From: Arsenophonus apicola
Lineage (GTDB): Bacteria; Pseudomonadota; Gammaproteobacteria; Enterobacterales; Enterobacteriaceae
Assembly: GCF_020268605.1 (NCBI RefSeq)
Contig: NZ_CP084222.1
Span: forward strand, 620,001-684,000
Direction of reading: 5' to 3'
Length of the DNA stretch: 64,000 nt
Positions 18,374 to 27,900 of the stretch are shown piece after piece. The notes below the pieces were generated by a model. The model made no database searches, was not told the origin of the DNA, and saw only the letters and a list, made by a program, of their open reading frames with translations. Position 1 is the first letter of the stretch. Every line of letters begins with the position of its first letter. Position numbers and translations under genes: made by a program.

Positions 18374-19624
18374 ATGCAGAAAACCTTTGAAACTCTCATT
18401 GCTAAATACCAAGGTGAGGGTCCCTACTTAATTATAGATGGAAATAAATATATTGATGCAGCTTCAGGGACATTCAATCTACCACTTGGCTACACTAATA
18501 AAAGAATAGCCGATAAACTAAAGCAGCAAATAGATCGCTGTACCCATTTAAGCTCTGCCTATACCCGTGAAATGTCAATTTGTATTCTACAAAAATTAAT
18601 CAAATATCTTCCTGAAAAAATCAATCGTATTTGGTTTAGAGATGTTTCAGGATCGGGTGCTGTTGAAGGTGCAATAAGGATGGCACAAAAAGCGACTGGC
18701 CGCTCTGGCGTCATTTCACTATACCTGGCCCATCATGGCCAATCGCTGGCAACGGCACAAATATCCGGTAATGCTTTTCGAATCAAAAATTTTCGCATTA
18801 ATATTGAAGGATCGCTTAAAATTCCTATGCCGCCTAGCCTGCTAGCCGGTGCTGAAGACACAAATATATTAGCGTCTTATCCCGATCTCGATCAAATTAT
18901 CCAACTCGGCTCTAATGACAATATTGCTTGTCTTATTATTGAGCCTGTTATGGGTAATGGTGGAAATATTGTTATACCCACTGATTTCTACCGCTATATA
19001 AGAGATGTCTGTCATAAATACGGCATTATTATTATTGCTTATGAAGTACAAACCGGCTTTGGTCGTACTGGTACGTTCTTTGCCTCTAATGGTTATGCCA
19101 AGGATCTTGATCCTGACATTATTGTTTTTGCTAAGGGTGCAGGCGGAATTGGCATTCCAACAGGCGGCATTTTAATGAAAGAAGAATTAGATGTGCTTGA
19201 ATTCTATGAGCACTCAAGTACTTCTGGTGCCAATCCATTAGCCTTAACCGCACTTAATGAAATTATTGATATCATCGAAGATGAAAATATTTTGGCTAAT
19301 GTACAACAAAATGAAGGTTATTTACGAGATAGTTTAATTGCATTACAAAATAAGCACGATGATATTACTAAAGTACGTGGCCTTGGATATATGTTTGGCT
19401 TCGACACACCATCACCAGAATACGCAGCTCAAATTATTGATCTCGCTAACAAGCATCATCTTATCATTCGAGGATCGCGTTATGGTAAAAGTTGCACCCT
19501 AAAAGTACGTCCACCACTCATTTGTACCCGCCAACATATAGATGAAATTATCAATAAATTGGATATCACGTTTAATGAAATGAGTCAGTTAAAATCAAAT
19601 AAACCAGAGGTAATGATACCATGA
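18374..19624 (+). CDS. Class III PLP-dependent aminotransferase with altered PLP-site Asp
   Basis: 416 residues, normal for the family that includes GABA, acetylornithine and glutamate-1-semialdehyde enzymes. N-terminal substrate loop, SGSGAVEGAIRMAQKATGR in the cofactor-binding region, and the Schiff-base lysine probably in IIVFAKGAGGIGIPTGG. The hallmark (V/A)DEVQTGFGRTG reads AYEVQTGFGRTG here: the Asp that contacts the pyridine nitrogen of PLP is Tyr (codon TAT at about 19039-19041; GAT would be one change away). Activity may be lost or altered. It overlaps the next gene by 4 bases (ATGA), so it is the first gene of an operon with a dehydrogenase, a phosphatase and an exporter. Exact substrate unknown. 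Confidence 0.85.
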   Translation: MQKTFETLIAKYQGEGPYLIIDGNKYIDAASGTFNLPLGYTNKRIADKLKQQIDRCTHLSSAYTREMSICILQKLIKYLPEKINRIWFRDVSGSGAVEGAIRMAQKATGRSGVISLYLAHHGQSLATAQISGNAFRIKNFRINIEGSLKIPMPPSLLAGAEDTNILASYPDLDQIIQLGSNDNIACLIIEPVMGNGGNIVIPTDFYRYIRDVCHKYGIIIIAYEVQTGFGRTGTFFASNGYAKDLDPDIIVFAKGAGGIGIPTGGILMKEELDVLEFYEHSSTSGANPLALTALNEIIDIIEDENILANVQQNEGYLRDSLIALQNKHDDITKVRGLGYMFGFDTPSPEYAAQIIDLANKHHLIIRGSRYGKSCTLKVRPPLICTRQHIDEIINKLDITFNEMSQLKSNKPEVMIP

Positions 19625-20682
19625 AGGCACTCAAATATTCACAAGCTTGGCAAATCAATATCCATGAAACCCCTGCTCTGCATTGCCAAGAGGCTGATGA
19701 TGTGATTGTTAATATCGCAGTATGTGGTGTTTGTGGGACAGATATCGGTATTATTAATGATAATTATCCAGTTGCGATAGCGGGAACTACGCTCGGTCAT
19801 GAGGTCAGTGGCGTAGTAACTGAAATTGGTAAGAATGTCACTAAATTTAAAGTTGGCGATCGGGTTGTTATCAATCCAACTTATGCCTGCCAAAAATGCC
19901 GGATGTGTTTAACCGGTAATCCTAATCATTGTGAAATGAAAATGGGGACTGAAGCCGGTGTTTCTTACGATGGCGCTTTTGCTGATCAATATCGAGCTAA
20001 TGAAGCTTTTTTAATTAAGTTAGACGAGCATGTCAGTATGGAGGCGGCCTCACTCACTGAGCCCTTGAGTTGTACCATTACCGGTGTTGATAAACTAGCC
20101 ATTACCCATACTAATATTCGTGCTGCTGTAATTGGAGCAGGCCCAATGGGAATGCTCTATTTATGGGTACTTCATCAACGTGGTGTAAATGCATTTATTG
20201 TTGAAAAAAATTCCCACCGCTATCAGTTTGCCAGTAAAAATTTACCACCCAATAGCAAAATTTATCATGATTTTGAGTCAGCAATAGAACAAGAGTATGG
20301 TACAAGCAATAGTCAAATAGATTTATGTATTGATACTACCGGCCAAATTACCGAATTACTCATTTCTCACCTGGCCCCTGGCGGTAAATTACTTAATGTT
20401 GCCTTAAAAGATAAAAAAGCAACGCTAGACGTACTAAAAATCGCTGATAAAAGTTTATCGATAATAGGTTCAATTGATTCACTAAATAATAGCTTCGAAC
20501 GTGCTTACGCGATGATCCGCGATAAACAGATCCCGGCAGAAAAACTAATAAGCCATACCTTCAGTTTTTCCGATTATCTATCCGCTTTTCGTACCGTTGG
20601 CTGTGATATTAATAATAAAACAATGGTTCCACTTGAAGCTCCCAACTGCAAAGTACTACTACGACTATCTAATATTAATTAG
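19621..20682 (+). CDS. Zinc-dependent medium-chain dehydrogenase (threonine/sorbitol dehydrogenase-like)
   Basis: 353 residues. The catalytic zinc site shows in VCGVCGTDI and GHEVSGVV; the structural zinc cysteines are in CQKCRMCLTGNPNHC; the NAD(P)-binding turn is VIGAGPMGML. It oxidises an alcohol to a ketone, or the reverse; the substrate cannot be told from sequence. The start overlaps the aminotransferase stop (ATGA), implying coupled translation. A dehydrogenase next to an aminotransferase suggests that a hydroxyl is oxidised and then aminated in a small polar metabolite; this is inference. Confidence 0.88.
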   Translation: MKALKYSQAWQINIHETPALHCQEADDVIVNIAVCGVCGTDIGIINDNYPVAIAGTTLGHEVSGVVTEIGKNVTKFKVGDRVVINPTYACQKCRMCLTGNPNHCEMKMGTEAGVSYDGAFADQYRANEAFLIKLDEHVSMEAASLTEPLSCTITGVDKLAITHTNIRAAVIGAGPMGMLYLWVLHQRGVNAFIVEKNSHRYQFASKNLPPNSKIYHDFESAIEQEYGTSNSQIDLCIDTTGQITELLISHLAPGGKLLNVALKDKKATLDVLKIADKSLSIIGSIDSLNNSFERAYAMIRDKQIPAEKLISHTFSFSDYLSAFRTVGCDINNKTMVPLEAPNCKVLLRLSNIN

Positions 20683-20702
20683 CAGATAAGCAGAATAGTA
20701 AA

Positions 20703-21332
20703 ATGGATAAACTGACAGTTATTTTTGATATAGACGGTGTTATTGTTGATAGCGAACAATTACATTTTGACGTTCTACGCACTGTGGCAACTGAGCAAAC
20801 TCAGCATGTTGAAGCTCAACAATTAATTGGGCTAAGTTTAGAGGAAACCTTATCATATATTGGTATCCCACCAGAACAGCAACCATCGGTTTCCGCTCAA
20901 GTGATTGAAACCTATAAAGCTAAATTAGCTAAAAAATATTTGCGACCTGGGGTCATTGATTTAATTAATCTACTGGAACAACGACATATTCCATTTGGAT
21001 TCGTTTCTACGGCGCCACGTGATGTATGTTTAGCTAACATAAATTTACTTGGACTATTAACCCCCATTAAATTGATTGCAGGTAATGATGTTAAATATAC
21101 CAAACCTCATCCAGAACCCTATCTCACGATGATGACTCAACTAAAAGCTAACATCAATAACACCATCGTTATTGAAGATACAGATTTAGGTATCAGTTCA
21201 GCTTATGATGCCGGTCTGCGTAAGATATATGCCTGGCCGCATCCGTTATCTACTGGGCAAAATTATCATCAGGCCACTGCGATCATTAACCATCTCGATA
21301 AGATAGTGGATTTGGCTAAGCTGAAAAACTAA
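20703..21332 (+). CDS. HAD-superfamily phosphatase/phosphomutase (beta-phosphoglucomutase-like)
   Basis: 209 residues. Motif I is FDIDGVIVDSE (nucleophile Asp, acid/base Asp), motif II Ser in FGFVSTAPR, motif III Lys in KYTKPHPEPY, and motif IV in IEDTDLGISSAYDAG. The cap is between motifs I and II, as in class I HAD sugar phosphatases. It begins 20 bases after the dehydrogenase and belongs to the same operon. It probably removes phosphate from a small sugar-like intermediate; the substrate is not known. Confidence 0.87.
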   Translation: MDKLTVIFDIDGVIVDSEQLHFDVLRTVATEQTQHVEAQQLIGLSLEETLSYIGIPPEQQPSVSAQVIETYKAKLAKKYLRPGVIDLINLLEQRHIPFGFVSTAPRDVCLANINLLGLLTPIKLIAGNDVKYTKPHPEPYLTMMTQLKANINNTIVIEDTDLGISSAYDAGLRKIYAWPHPLSTGQNYHQATAIINHLDKIVDLAKLKN

Positions 21333-21385
21333 AGCTAATTTTCAATCAATTTTTAAGCTGTCTGTTCGCTGTCGAGGAACTCGTT

Positions 21386-22531
21386 GTGTCTGAAATAAAT
21401 ATCGTGAGAGCTATGCACTTGCCTATTATTGCGACTCGTAAAGCATTTTTTATTGCTGGCTTTAGTTTAGCAAGCTGGGCACCATTAATACCTTTAGCTA
21501 AGCAACGGCTACAGGTAGAAAATGGCACCATGGGGGCGATACTACTGGCTTTTGGTTTAGGCTCTTTATTAATGATGCCATTATCTGGGATGCTAGCAGC
21601 TCGTTTTGGATGCCGGCGAATATTTACTCTAGCGACAATATTAGTGCTGGTAACATTAGCAGCACTCGTTTCAATAGAAACGGTTTTACCATTAGCAATC
21701 ACACTATTTCTGTTTGGTGCGGGTATTGGTGCAATGGATGTTGTCGTTAATATTCATGCGGTGATTACGGAAAAACAAGCACAAAAACCAATAATGTCAG
21801 GTTTTCATGCCCTATTTAGCTTGGGAGGATTTGCTGGTGCTGGCATCGTTAGCTTGTTATTAACATTTGGCGCTACACCATTACAAGTAATTATATTAGT
21901 TATATTATTTATAAGCTTACTAATGATATCAACCTGGAATGGCCTAACCAATTATACTACCGCAAATGACACGCCTTTTTTTGTCCTACCAAAAGGTAGT
22001 GTGATTATCTTGGGATTATTATGTTGTATCGCTTATATCATGGAGGGCTCCATGCTCGACTGGAGTGGTATTTTACTCCTCAGTCAACAGAATATTGCTC
22101 CTAATCATGCCGGACTAGGCTATACATTATTTGCCATTATGATGACCTTTGGCCGCATCTTTGGCGATAAAGCAATTAGCCAATGGGGCGCTCAGCGGGT
22201 ATTTATTAATGGTAGTTTTATGGCAGTATTTGGTTTTGCTATTTTGGTAGCCAATGGTCCATTATGGACATTAGCAATAGCCTTTATGCTAATAGGTCTC
22301 GGATTATCAAATATTGCACCTATGCTATTTACTGTCTCAGGAAAACAAACTGCAATGCCTGAAGCATTAGCTGTAGCCGCAGTGTCTACGCTAGGTTATT
22401 CTGGTATTTTACTTGGACCTGCTTTGATTGGCGGTATTGCTCATATGTTCACACTTCCTGTGGCTTTTATTTGCGTGACATTAATGTCTACCGCTTTAAT
22501 TTTTTGTCTGCGGTTGATAAAACTCACTTAA
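21386..22531 (+). CDS. MFS transporter, YbjJ-like
   Basis: 381 residues with about 12 hydrophobic segments in the inner membrane. It starts at GTG 21386 with GAGGA upstream. The MFS loop motif appears as GMLAARFGCRRIF after helix 2. The fold and length resemble E. coli YbjJ, also found near a HAD phosphatase gene. As last gene of the operon it may export the product of the three enzymes upstream, or import its precursor. A strong hairpin follows at 22566. Confidence 0.85.
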   Translation: MSEINIVRAMHLPIIATRKAFFIAGFSLASWAPLIPLAKQRLQVENGTMGAILLAFGLGSLLMMPLSGMLAARFGCRRIFTLATILVLVTLAALVSIETVLPLAITLFLFGAGIGAMDVVVNIHAVITEKQAQKPIMSGFHALFSLGGFAGAGIVSLLLTFGATPLQVIILVILFISLLMISTWNGLTNYTTANDTPFFVLPKGSVIILGLLCCIAYIMEGSMLDWSGILLLSQQNIAPNHAGLGYTLFAIMMTFGRIFGDKAISQWGAQRVFINGSFMAVFGFAILVANGPLWTLAIAFMLIGLGLSNIAPMLFTVSGKQTAMPEALAVAAVSTLGYSGILLGPALIGGIAHMFTLPVAFICVTLMSTALIFCLRLIKLT

Positions 22532-23096
22532 TATTACAAAATTAAAATTATCACAATTTTAGAATTTAGCATTCTCCTTTAAACAGAGGAGAATGCTAAT
22601 CATACTAAATCAAAGCGAATAAAAAATGCTTAAACTAATTAACATCTGACAATTAAATATTCCAATGGAAATCTAAATTAAACAACCAATAATATGATCA
22701 ATCTTTAATAATTTTTCATTAACATTTTCAAAATTCATCATAAAATTAATTACGTTTATTGCTTGAAGATAGATAATGCATTCATTTCTTATAAATCGAA
22801 TAAACGTTTATTTCTCAATGACTATTAGGTGAAAATCTTTTACATCAATGCTGGATTATCTAAATTATCTATCAAATTAATTTGATCTTTCTTGCTGACT
22901 AATTGCTCTGCGGTAATAGCCCCCAAAAGTAACAACTAAATGTTATATTTTAATGTTAAAAAATAGGTTAATTTTTCAGGCATAAATTGAAATTAATAAA
23001 TTAAATAACAAAAATATCAAATTAGTCAGAAAAACGATTGCTTAAATTTTATTCATCTGGATAAGAATTTAAAATAAATTGAGCAACTATAACAAG
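22532..23096. other. Intergenic between convergent MFS and levansucrase genes
   Basis: Apart from the hairpin at 22566 the region is AT-rich. On the minus strand at 22840-22938 a 32-codon open stretch (LLLLGAITAEQLVSKK and following) is bounded upstream by TAG and lacks an ATG. It reads like a signal-peptide start of a decayed gene, but this is weak. Nothing else is seen. Confidence 0.35.
22566..22599 (+). terminator. Strong hairpin after the MFS gene
   Basis: A perfect 13-bp stem, TTAGCATTCTCCT (22566-22578) against AGGAGAATGCTAA (22587-22599), with an 8-base loop, 35 bases past the MFS stop. No T run follows directly, but the position and stability suggest it ends or protects the operon transcript. 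Confidence 0.6.
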
Positions 23097-24368
23097 TTAA
23101 CCACGGCATCTCTTTCTTACTACCACATTCTCCATCGGCGGAATATAACCGTAGCCAAACTCTTTCACCATAAATGTACGGTTTCCTTCAATTTTGACTT
23201 GGATCGTTGGTGCTTCAGTGCCACCAATGCGATATTGTCCTTTACCATCATCAATATTAGGATTGGGAATATTATCAATAAATGATGTAACTAAGCCATT
23301 GGGCATAACATAATGTGAGTAAGTTTGATAAGGGCGAGCTGATGGATTGCCAAGAACTAAACCAGAGCCATTTAATGGTTCATAAGGTCCGGTCAGGTTG
23401 TTACTAACAAAACCATATACACCATCAGGTCCATTTAAACCGTCGGCATAAGTATACTGATGACTGACCGTAAACAAATAATATTTACCGTCTTTAAATA
23501 CATAATGTGGCCGTTCAGTCTGATCATTCACACCTACAGCAGTGAGCAATGGAGGAAGTAACTGCCAGTTCTCACCAGATTTGTCTTTTGCTACCGCAAT
23601 TCCAATACAACCACACTGAAAACGCGCCCCTCCAACCTCTTCATATCCAGGCGGAATGTCCCCCATATCATCACTGGTAATAATATGTGTGCCACGTTCA
23701 CCGGCCACATTGCCTTCAAAAACCATATAGAGCTTCCCATCGATAGGATCAATAAAAGGCCATGGATCGCGAAAATTCCAGTATTGATTTTGTTCTTCTG
23801 TCTGATAATAAAAACCATCCGCCGAGAATAGCGGGATCACTTCGTCAAAACCGACCATTCTAACATCCGTTTGCGATGTAACAACCCGTCCACAAATTTT
23901 AGCCATACATGCACCAGGAGTTACACAGGAATAATATAATTCTATTTCACCTTTATCATTCATAAGAATCGGGGTTCCAGCCCATTCCCTACTGGTAGGT
24001 GAAACCCCCTCTTGCATCACTCGATCGCCAAATTCCCAACTTTGACCATCCCTTGAATACCAAAAACAGATACGAGCACGGCCGTGACGATCATGCCAAT
24101 CACTCGTTATATCATATCGACCATCTTTATATTTAAATAAATCTGGACGTCTTTCAGCCGTTAATGTAAAGATGATTGACCATCCATTAACCGAAACAAT
24201 CGTTCCATCTAGCGTTCTAAGCGGCATGGTATCCCAGATAAACAACGTTTCATCCATAACCGGAAAATTATAATCAATAAGTGGTTGGGTTGTTGTTGGA
24301 TCATCTATATAAACTTTAAGAGCATCAGCTCTTGTCCAACGACTAGTTTTAAAGGCTATATTAGTCAT
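23097..24368 (-). CDS. lsc: Levansucrase, glycoside hydrolase family 68
   Basis: 423 residues, like the levansucrases of plant-associated Gram-negatives such as Erwinia (about 415). It splits sucrose, releasing glucose and building beta-2,6 fructan (levan) or hydrolysing it. The three catalytic parts are visible: nucleophile Asp in FIWDTMPLRT, transition-state Asp in NFRDPWPF, acid/base Glu in QTERPHYVF. No N-terminal signal peptide, as in the Erwinia type. Start ATG 24368 has AAGGATAA upstream. It stands alone and looks intact. In an insect-associated organism it would act on dietary sucrose or make an extracellular polymer; that is inference. Confidence 0.93.
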   Translation of the reverse strand: MTNIAFKTSRWTRADALKVYIDDPTTTQPLIDYNFPVMDETLFIWDTMPLRTLDGTIVSVNGWSIIFTLTAERRPDLFKYKDGRYDITSDWHDRHGRARICFWYSRDGQSWEFGDRVMQEGVSPTSREWAGTPILMNDKGEIELYYSCVTPGACMAKICGRVVTSQTDVRMVGFDEVIPLFSADGFYYQTEEQNQYWNFRDPWPFIDPIDGKLYMVFEGNVAGERGTHIITSDDMGDIPPGYEEVGGARFQCGCIGIAVAKDKSGENWQLLPPLLTAVGVNDQTERPHYVFKDGKYYLFTVSHQYTYADGLNGPDGVYGFVSNNLTGPYEPLNGSGLVLGNPSARPYQTYSHYVMPNGLVTSFIDNIPNPNIDDGKGQYRIGGTEAPTIQVKIEGNRTFMVKEFGYGYIPPMENVVVRKRCRG

Positions 24369-24798
24369 TTTATTATCCTTAAAATAAATATCTTACAAAA
24401 AACAATTAACAAAAAATTCAATAAAGTCATTTTTTTATTTTGTTACTTATTAAAATAATTAGTAAAGATAATTTTGATAGTTTTTAATTTGGCATTAAAG
24501 CTAATACTATTTCATTAATAGATAAAAATATGGCGAAGTTTAGTTGCTTATTTTAGTGTTTATTTTTAATTTAAAATTTAATTAAAAAAATAAAAGCATT
24601 TTTAAAAAAATTTAAATAAAAAATTTGCCTCTGTCATTTTATAAGATATTTACCCTATTGCTAGCACAGCAATAAGTTTTAGTACACAAGTACAAAATTC
24701 AGCATTACACAGTAAAAATTTTCGTACTCATTGCTAAGATATATGAGCGAAAAGGTGTTTTAACACCAGACCCCTTTAATGACTTTTTAGCAGCAATT

Positions 24799-24829
24799 AT
24801 TCTGCTATCATCGTTATGGATAGCAGAAT
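24799..24829. repeat. Perfect 11-bp inverted repeat
   Basis: ATTCTGCTATC at 24799-24809 and GATAGCAGAAT at 24819-24829 with a 9-base loop. It lies about 90 bases past the stop of effector C. No T run follows on either strand. It may be a 3' stabilising hairpin or a protein-binding site. Confidence 0.55.
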
Positions 24830-24836
24830 TCAATGC

Positions 24837-24887
24837 GCCGGTATTTTACTGATAAGCTAATTTATTATCAGTTACCTCTACACCGGC
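24837..24887. repeat. Nested inverted repeats (two-part stem)
   Basis: An outer stem GCCGGT (24837-24842)/ACCGGC (24882-24887) encloses an inner stem ACTGATAA (24848-24855)/TTATCAGT (24865-24872), with unpaired arms between. It lies directly 3' of effector C and next to the 24799 repeat. The two-part structure is unusual for a simple terminator. Confidence 0.5.
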
Positions 24888-24915
24888 TAATAACATTGTC
24901 ATGCGTTAAGGGCAA

Positions 24916-27900
24916 TTATATATTAGAGAGATAGTTATCTAATAACTGAAATGAATATCTATTTAATGAGAAAACGGCGATTATCTGTTCAGCAAAGCTT
25001 TGCTCATCACTAGGTGTATCCTTAGCCAATAAAGTTTCTAATGCTGACTTTATTACAGCGGGCGGAACCTCTGTTAAACCGTCACTATAATATTCTGCAT
25101 GCAATTGTAAAAAATTATCAATGCTTATTTTTTTTAACACTAATTTTGCTATATCATTGGTCATTGATTCAATAATGCTGTCCATTTTATTATGCTCTGC
25201 TGCCCGGGCAATGCGACTATTAATCACTGTAAGGTTTTTGTAGAGACCAAGTAATTTATTCCAAAAGTTATGATTGCGCATGTGTTGCTGATTAATTAGC
25301 CATTGTTGGGTAAAATTTAAATCACTCGCTGGCATAAATGTTTTAGGATACGGCCGCCACCATTCGGGATTATGCGCAATCTTTTCACTGTATGTTAGCG
25401 GGTAAGCTGTGACTTTTTTGCCTAATTTATTGGCTAAAACCTGCCCAGAAGGATACCTGCCATAAGCGCCAAAGCATGATTGTAACTCGATAGCGCCGAC
25501 CGCACGTAAATCAATCGTATCTTCTGTTCTTAACATTAAACCTCTAACAACATCGGCAAGTTCTATTGAATCCATATAATTAATAATCGATGGTGCCCCA
25601 TGGGCCCTAATCAGTAATTTATTACCTTTTAAACCAAACATGGAATCTTTACCTAACAATGACGCTTGTCGCATCGCCGATAAGTTAACCTTACCTGCCG
25701 TTACTTGATAAGAACCAAATTTACCATCAGCAAGTTGGGTAAAATTACCACCAAAAATTAATTCCAAACGATCGGTATGCCTAATGGCAAATTTTCCATC
25801 ACCCAGGCTAACCATTAATTTCTTAACAGAATAATTATTTTCGTGAAAAGCAACTAGGCTACCTTTAGGCAACGACGCCAATTCCGAATAATGATTAATT
25901 TGTTTTTGATTAGTCATCAACTTTTGTAGCGTTTTTTGATGATTACTGGAGGAATATAGCGATTTCGCCACACCATAAAATACCAACGCTTGCTCAGAAG
26001 ATAACTCACCTGATCGCTCTAATAGCTCAGCAATACATTTTGCTGAATCGGTCATAGCCTCTGAGACTAAATCTTTCGCAACTTGGTCTATCGGTTGGCC
26101 ATAACTGTATTTTGCTCCTTTAGGATAACCAGCCCAGACATTTAATCCACCGGCTTCTAATGAACCGGAATGTTTTAAAATACCGCCTTCAAATTGGCCT
26201 AATTGTTCTGCCGTAATAATTTTCTTACCATCGCCTAAACTGGCATCCAATAAGCTATTTTTTATACCGGCAAAACGTCCATTACCAACACTAACCATCG
26301 CATGTACTGGCCTATCTGCATTAGCCACTGTTTTGGTAAAAACAACAAGCTGTCCTTGTTTAATTTGCAAAAGATCATCTATGGTAGTTATTTTTTGCAC
26401 ATCATTAAATAAATCACTATTACGCAAAAAATCAGTATAATATTTGGCCTTCTTTAAATTTTCAATTAATGAGCGTTCTTGTAGCTCAGTAATGACATTT
26501 GCTTGCTTTAATATATCGGCAATATAAAGTTCAGCCGTTTCATACTTTGTTCCCGCCAGCATATTTGAGCGAATAGCCTCTCTTATCCGATTTCTTGGCG
26601 CCAATCCTATGTAACTCATAGTGTTGGTGCTATTAAGAATATTAATATTCTGTGATTGTAACGTCATTTTTTTCATTCCTAGCACTAAACTAGCCGTAAC
26701 AGTTCGATTCATCCCATAATGGGATAAATCATCCAAAATATTATTTGGAGCAACAAATACTTGTTTAGGTAATTTAGTCTTGGCATAGAGCGTCCCTGCC
26801 TTAGAAATTATCTTTTTTAAAACCACAAGAGAGATCACGCCCGCAACTTCTAAACCCATCGCAAAAGCGGCTTGATTTAAATAATTATTACGCTCTTCTA
26901 GGGTATCGCTATTAGCGGCCTGGCCAAATGAAGGTAACACAGTAATTAAACTACCATATAAAAATCCAGCTACAGGTTCCATAAAAAAAGCAGGTAATAT
27001 AAATAATTTAATATGTTCGAATATGTTAAATATGCTATTTTCACTATGAGAAAAAACTAATACATCTATATCAGCAAGATACATTTCTAATATATTCTCA
27101 TATAAATAAGAATAATCCTTACCCTTCTTTATTAGTCTTAACTCTGCAGCAACCATTTTATGAGCTACCGGAAAGTGATAATTAAACCAATCACTTATTT
27201 CTTTATTATCTTTTATTTGATTTTTCATATCTCGTAGTGAACTAAATTGGAGACGTTGACCGGTAATGGTCGAGATCACACTAATTGGGGTATTCTCTGG
27301 ATGGAGATTTTGATAATTAATTGGGTCATTTCCGGTGCGATCCATTATTTCACGCTGTGCATAAACTAACAATGATGGGCTATTTTCGATAAGATAATAG
27401 GGTTTATTTTTATTATTATAATCATTAAGTAACGTATCGATATAATGATAAAATTTATTTTTCATATTACCATTATTCTTTAATCCCTCTATATTATTAA
27501 TATAATCCTTTTGAACATCAAATGAATCGATTTCTTCGATTATTTTTTTATTATATTTATTTGGAAAATTTCTATCTAAATTATACATCATGAAACCTAA
27601 CTCATGTGATATATATTTTTTATCCCTACCAGCAAGAATATCATATATTGTAAATTTTTTATATTTGCTAACGGGATCAAAAGTACTTAAATATCCAAAA
27701 CCTTTTCTAGTTATTTTATAATCTACTTCATCTGTTAAAGAAAGGTTTTCAACTTGATATTTATCCTTAAGATTAGATAAAAAATCAGTCAAATATTGAG
27801 CTGAGCTTGGCATTAACTTATTAATATCATTTAGTTCTTTTTCTAACTTTTGAAAATTTTTAATAATATAATAATGCGCTTTGATATTTTCACACTCTTC

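Larger units (their letters stand above)
24369..24915. other. Intergenic with two perfect inverted repeats
   Basis: About 550 bases. The half near levansucrase is AT-rich and must hold its promoter. The half next to effector C (24640-24915) is less AT-rich and holds the inverted repeats listed separately, plus a small GGTGTT/AACACC dyad followed on the minus strand by TTTT near 24755. No gene seen. Confidence 0.5.
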
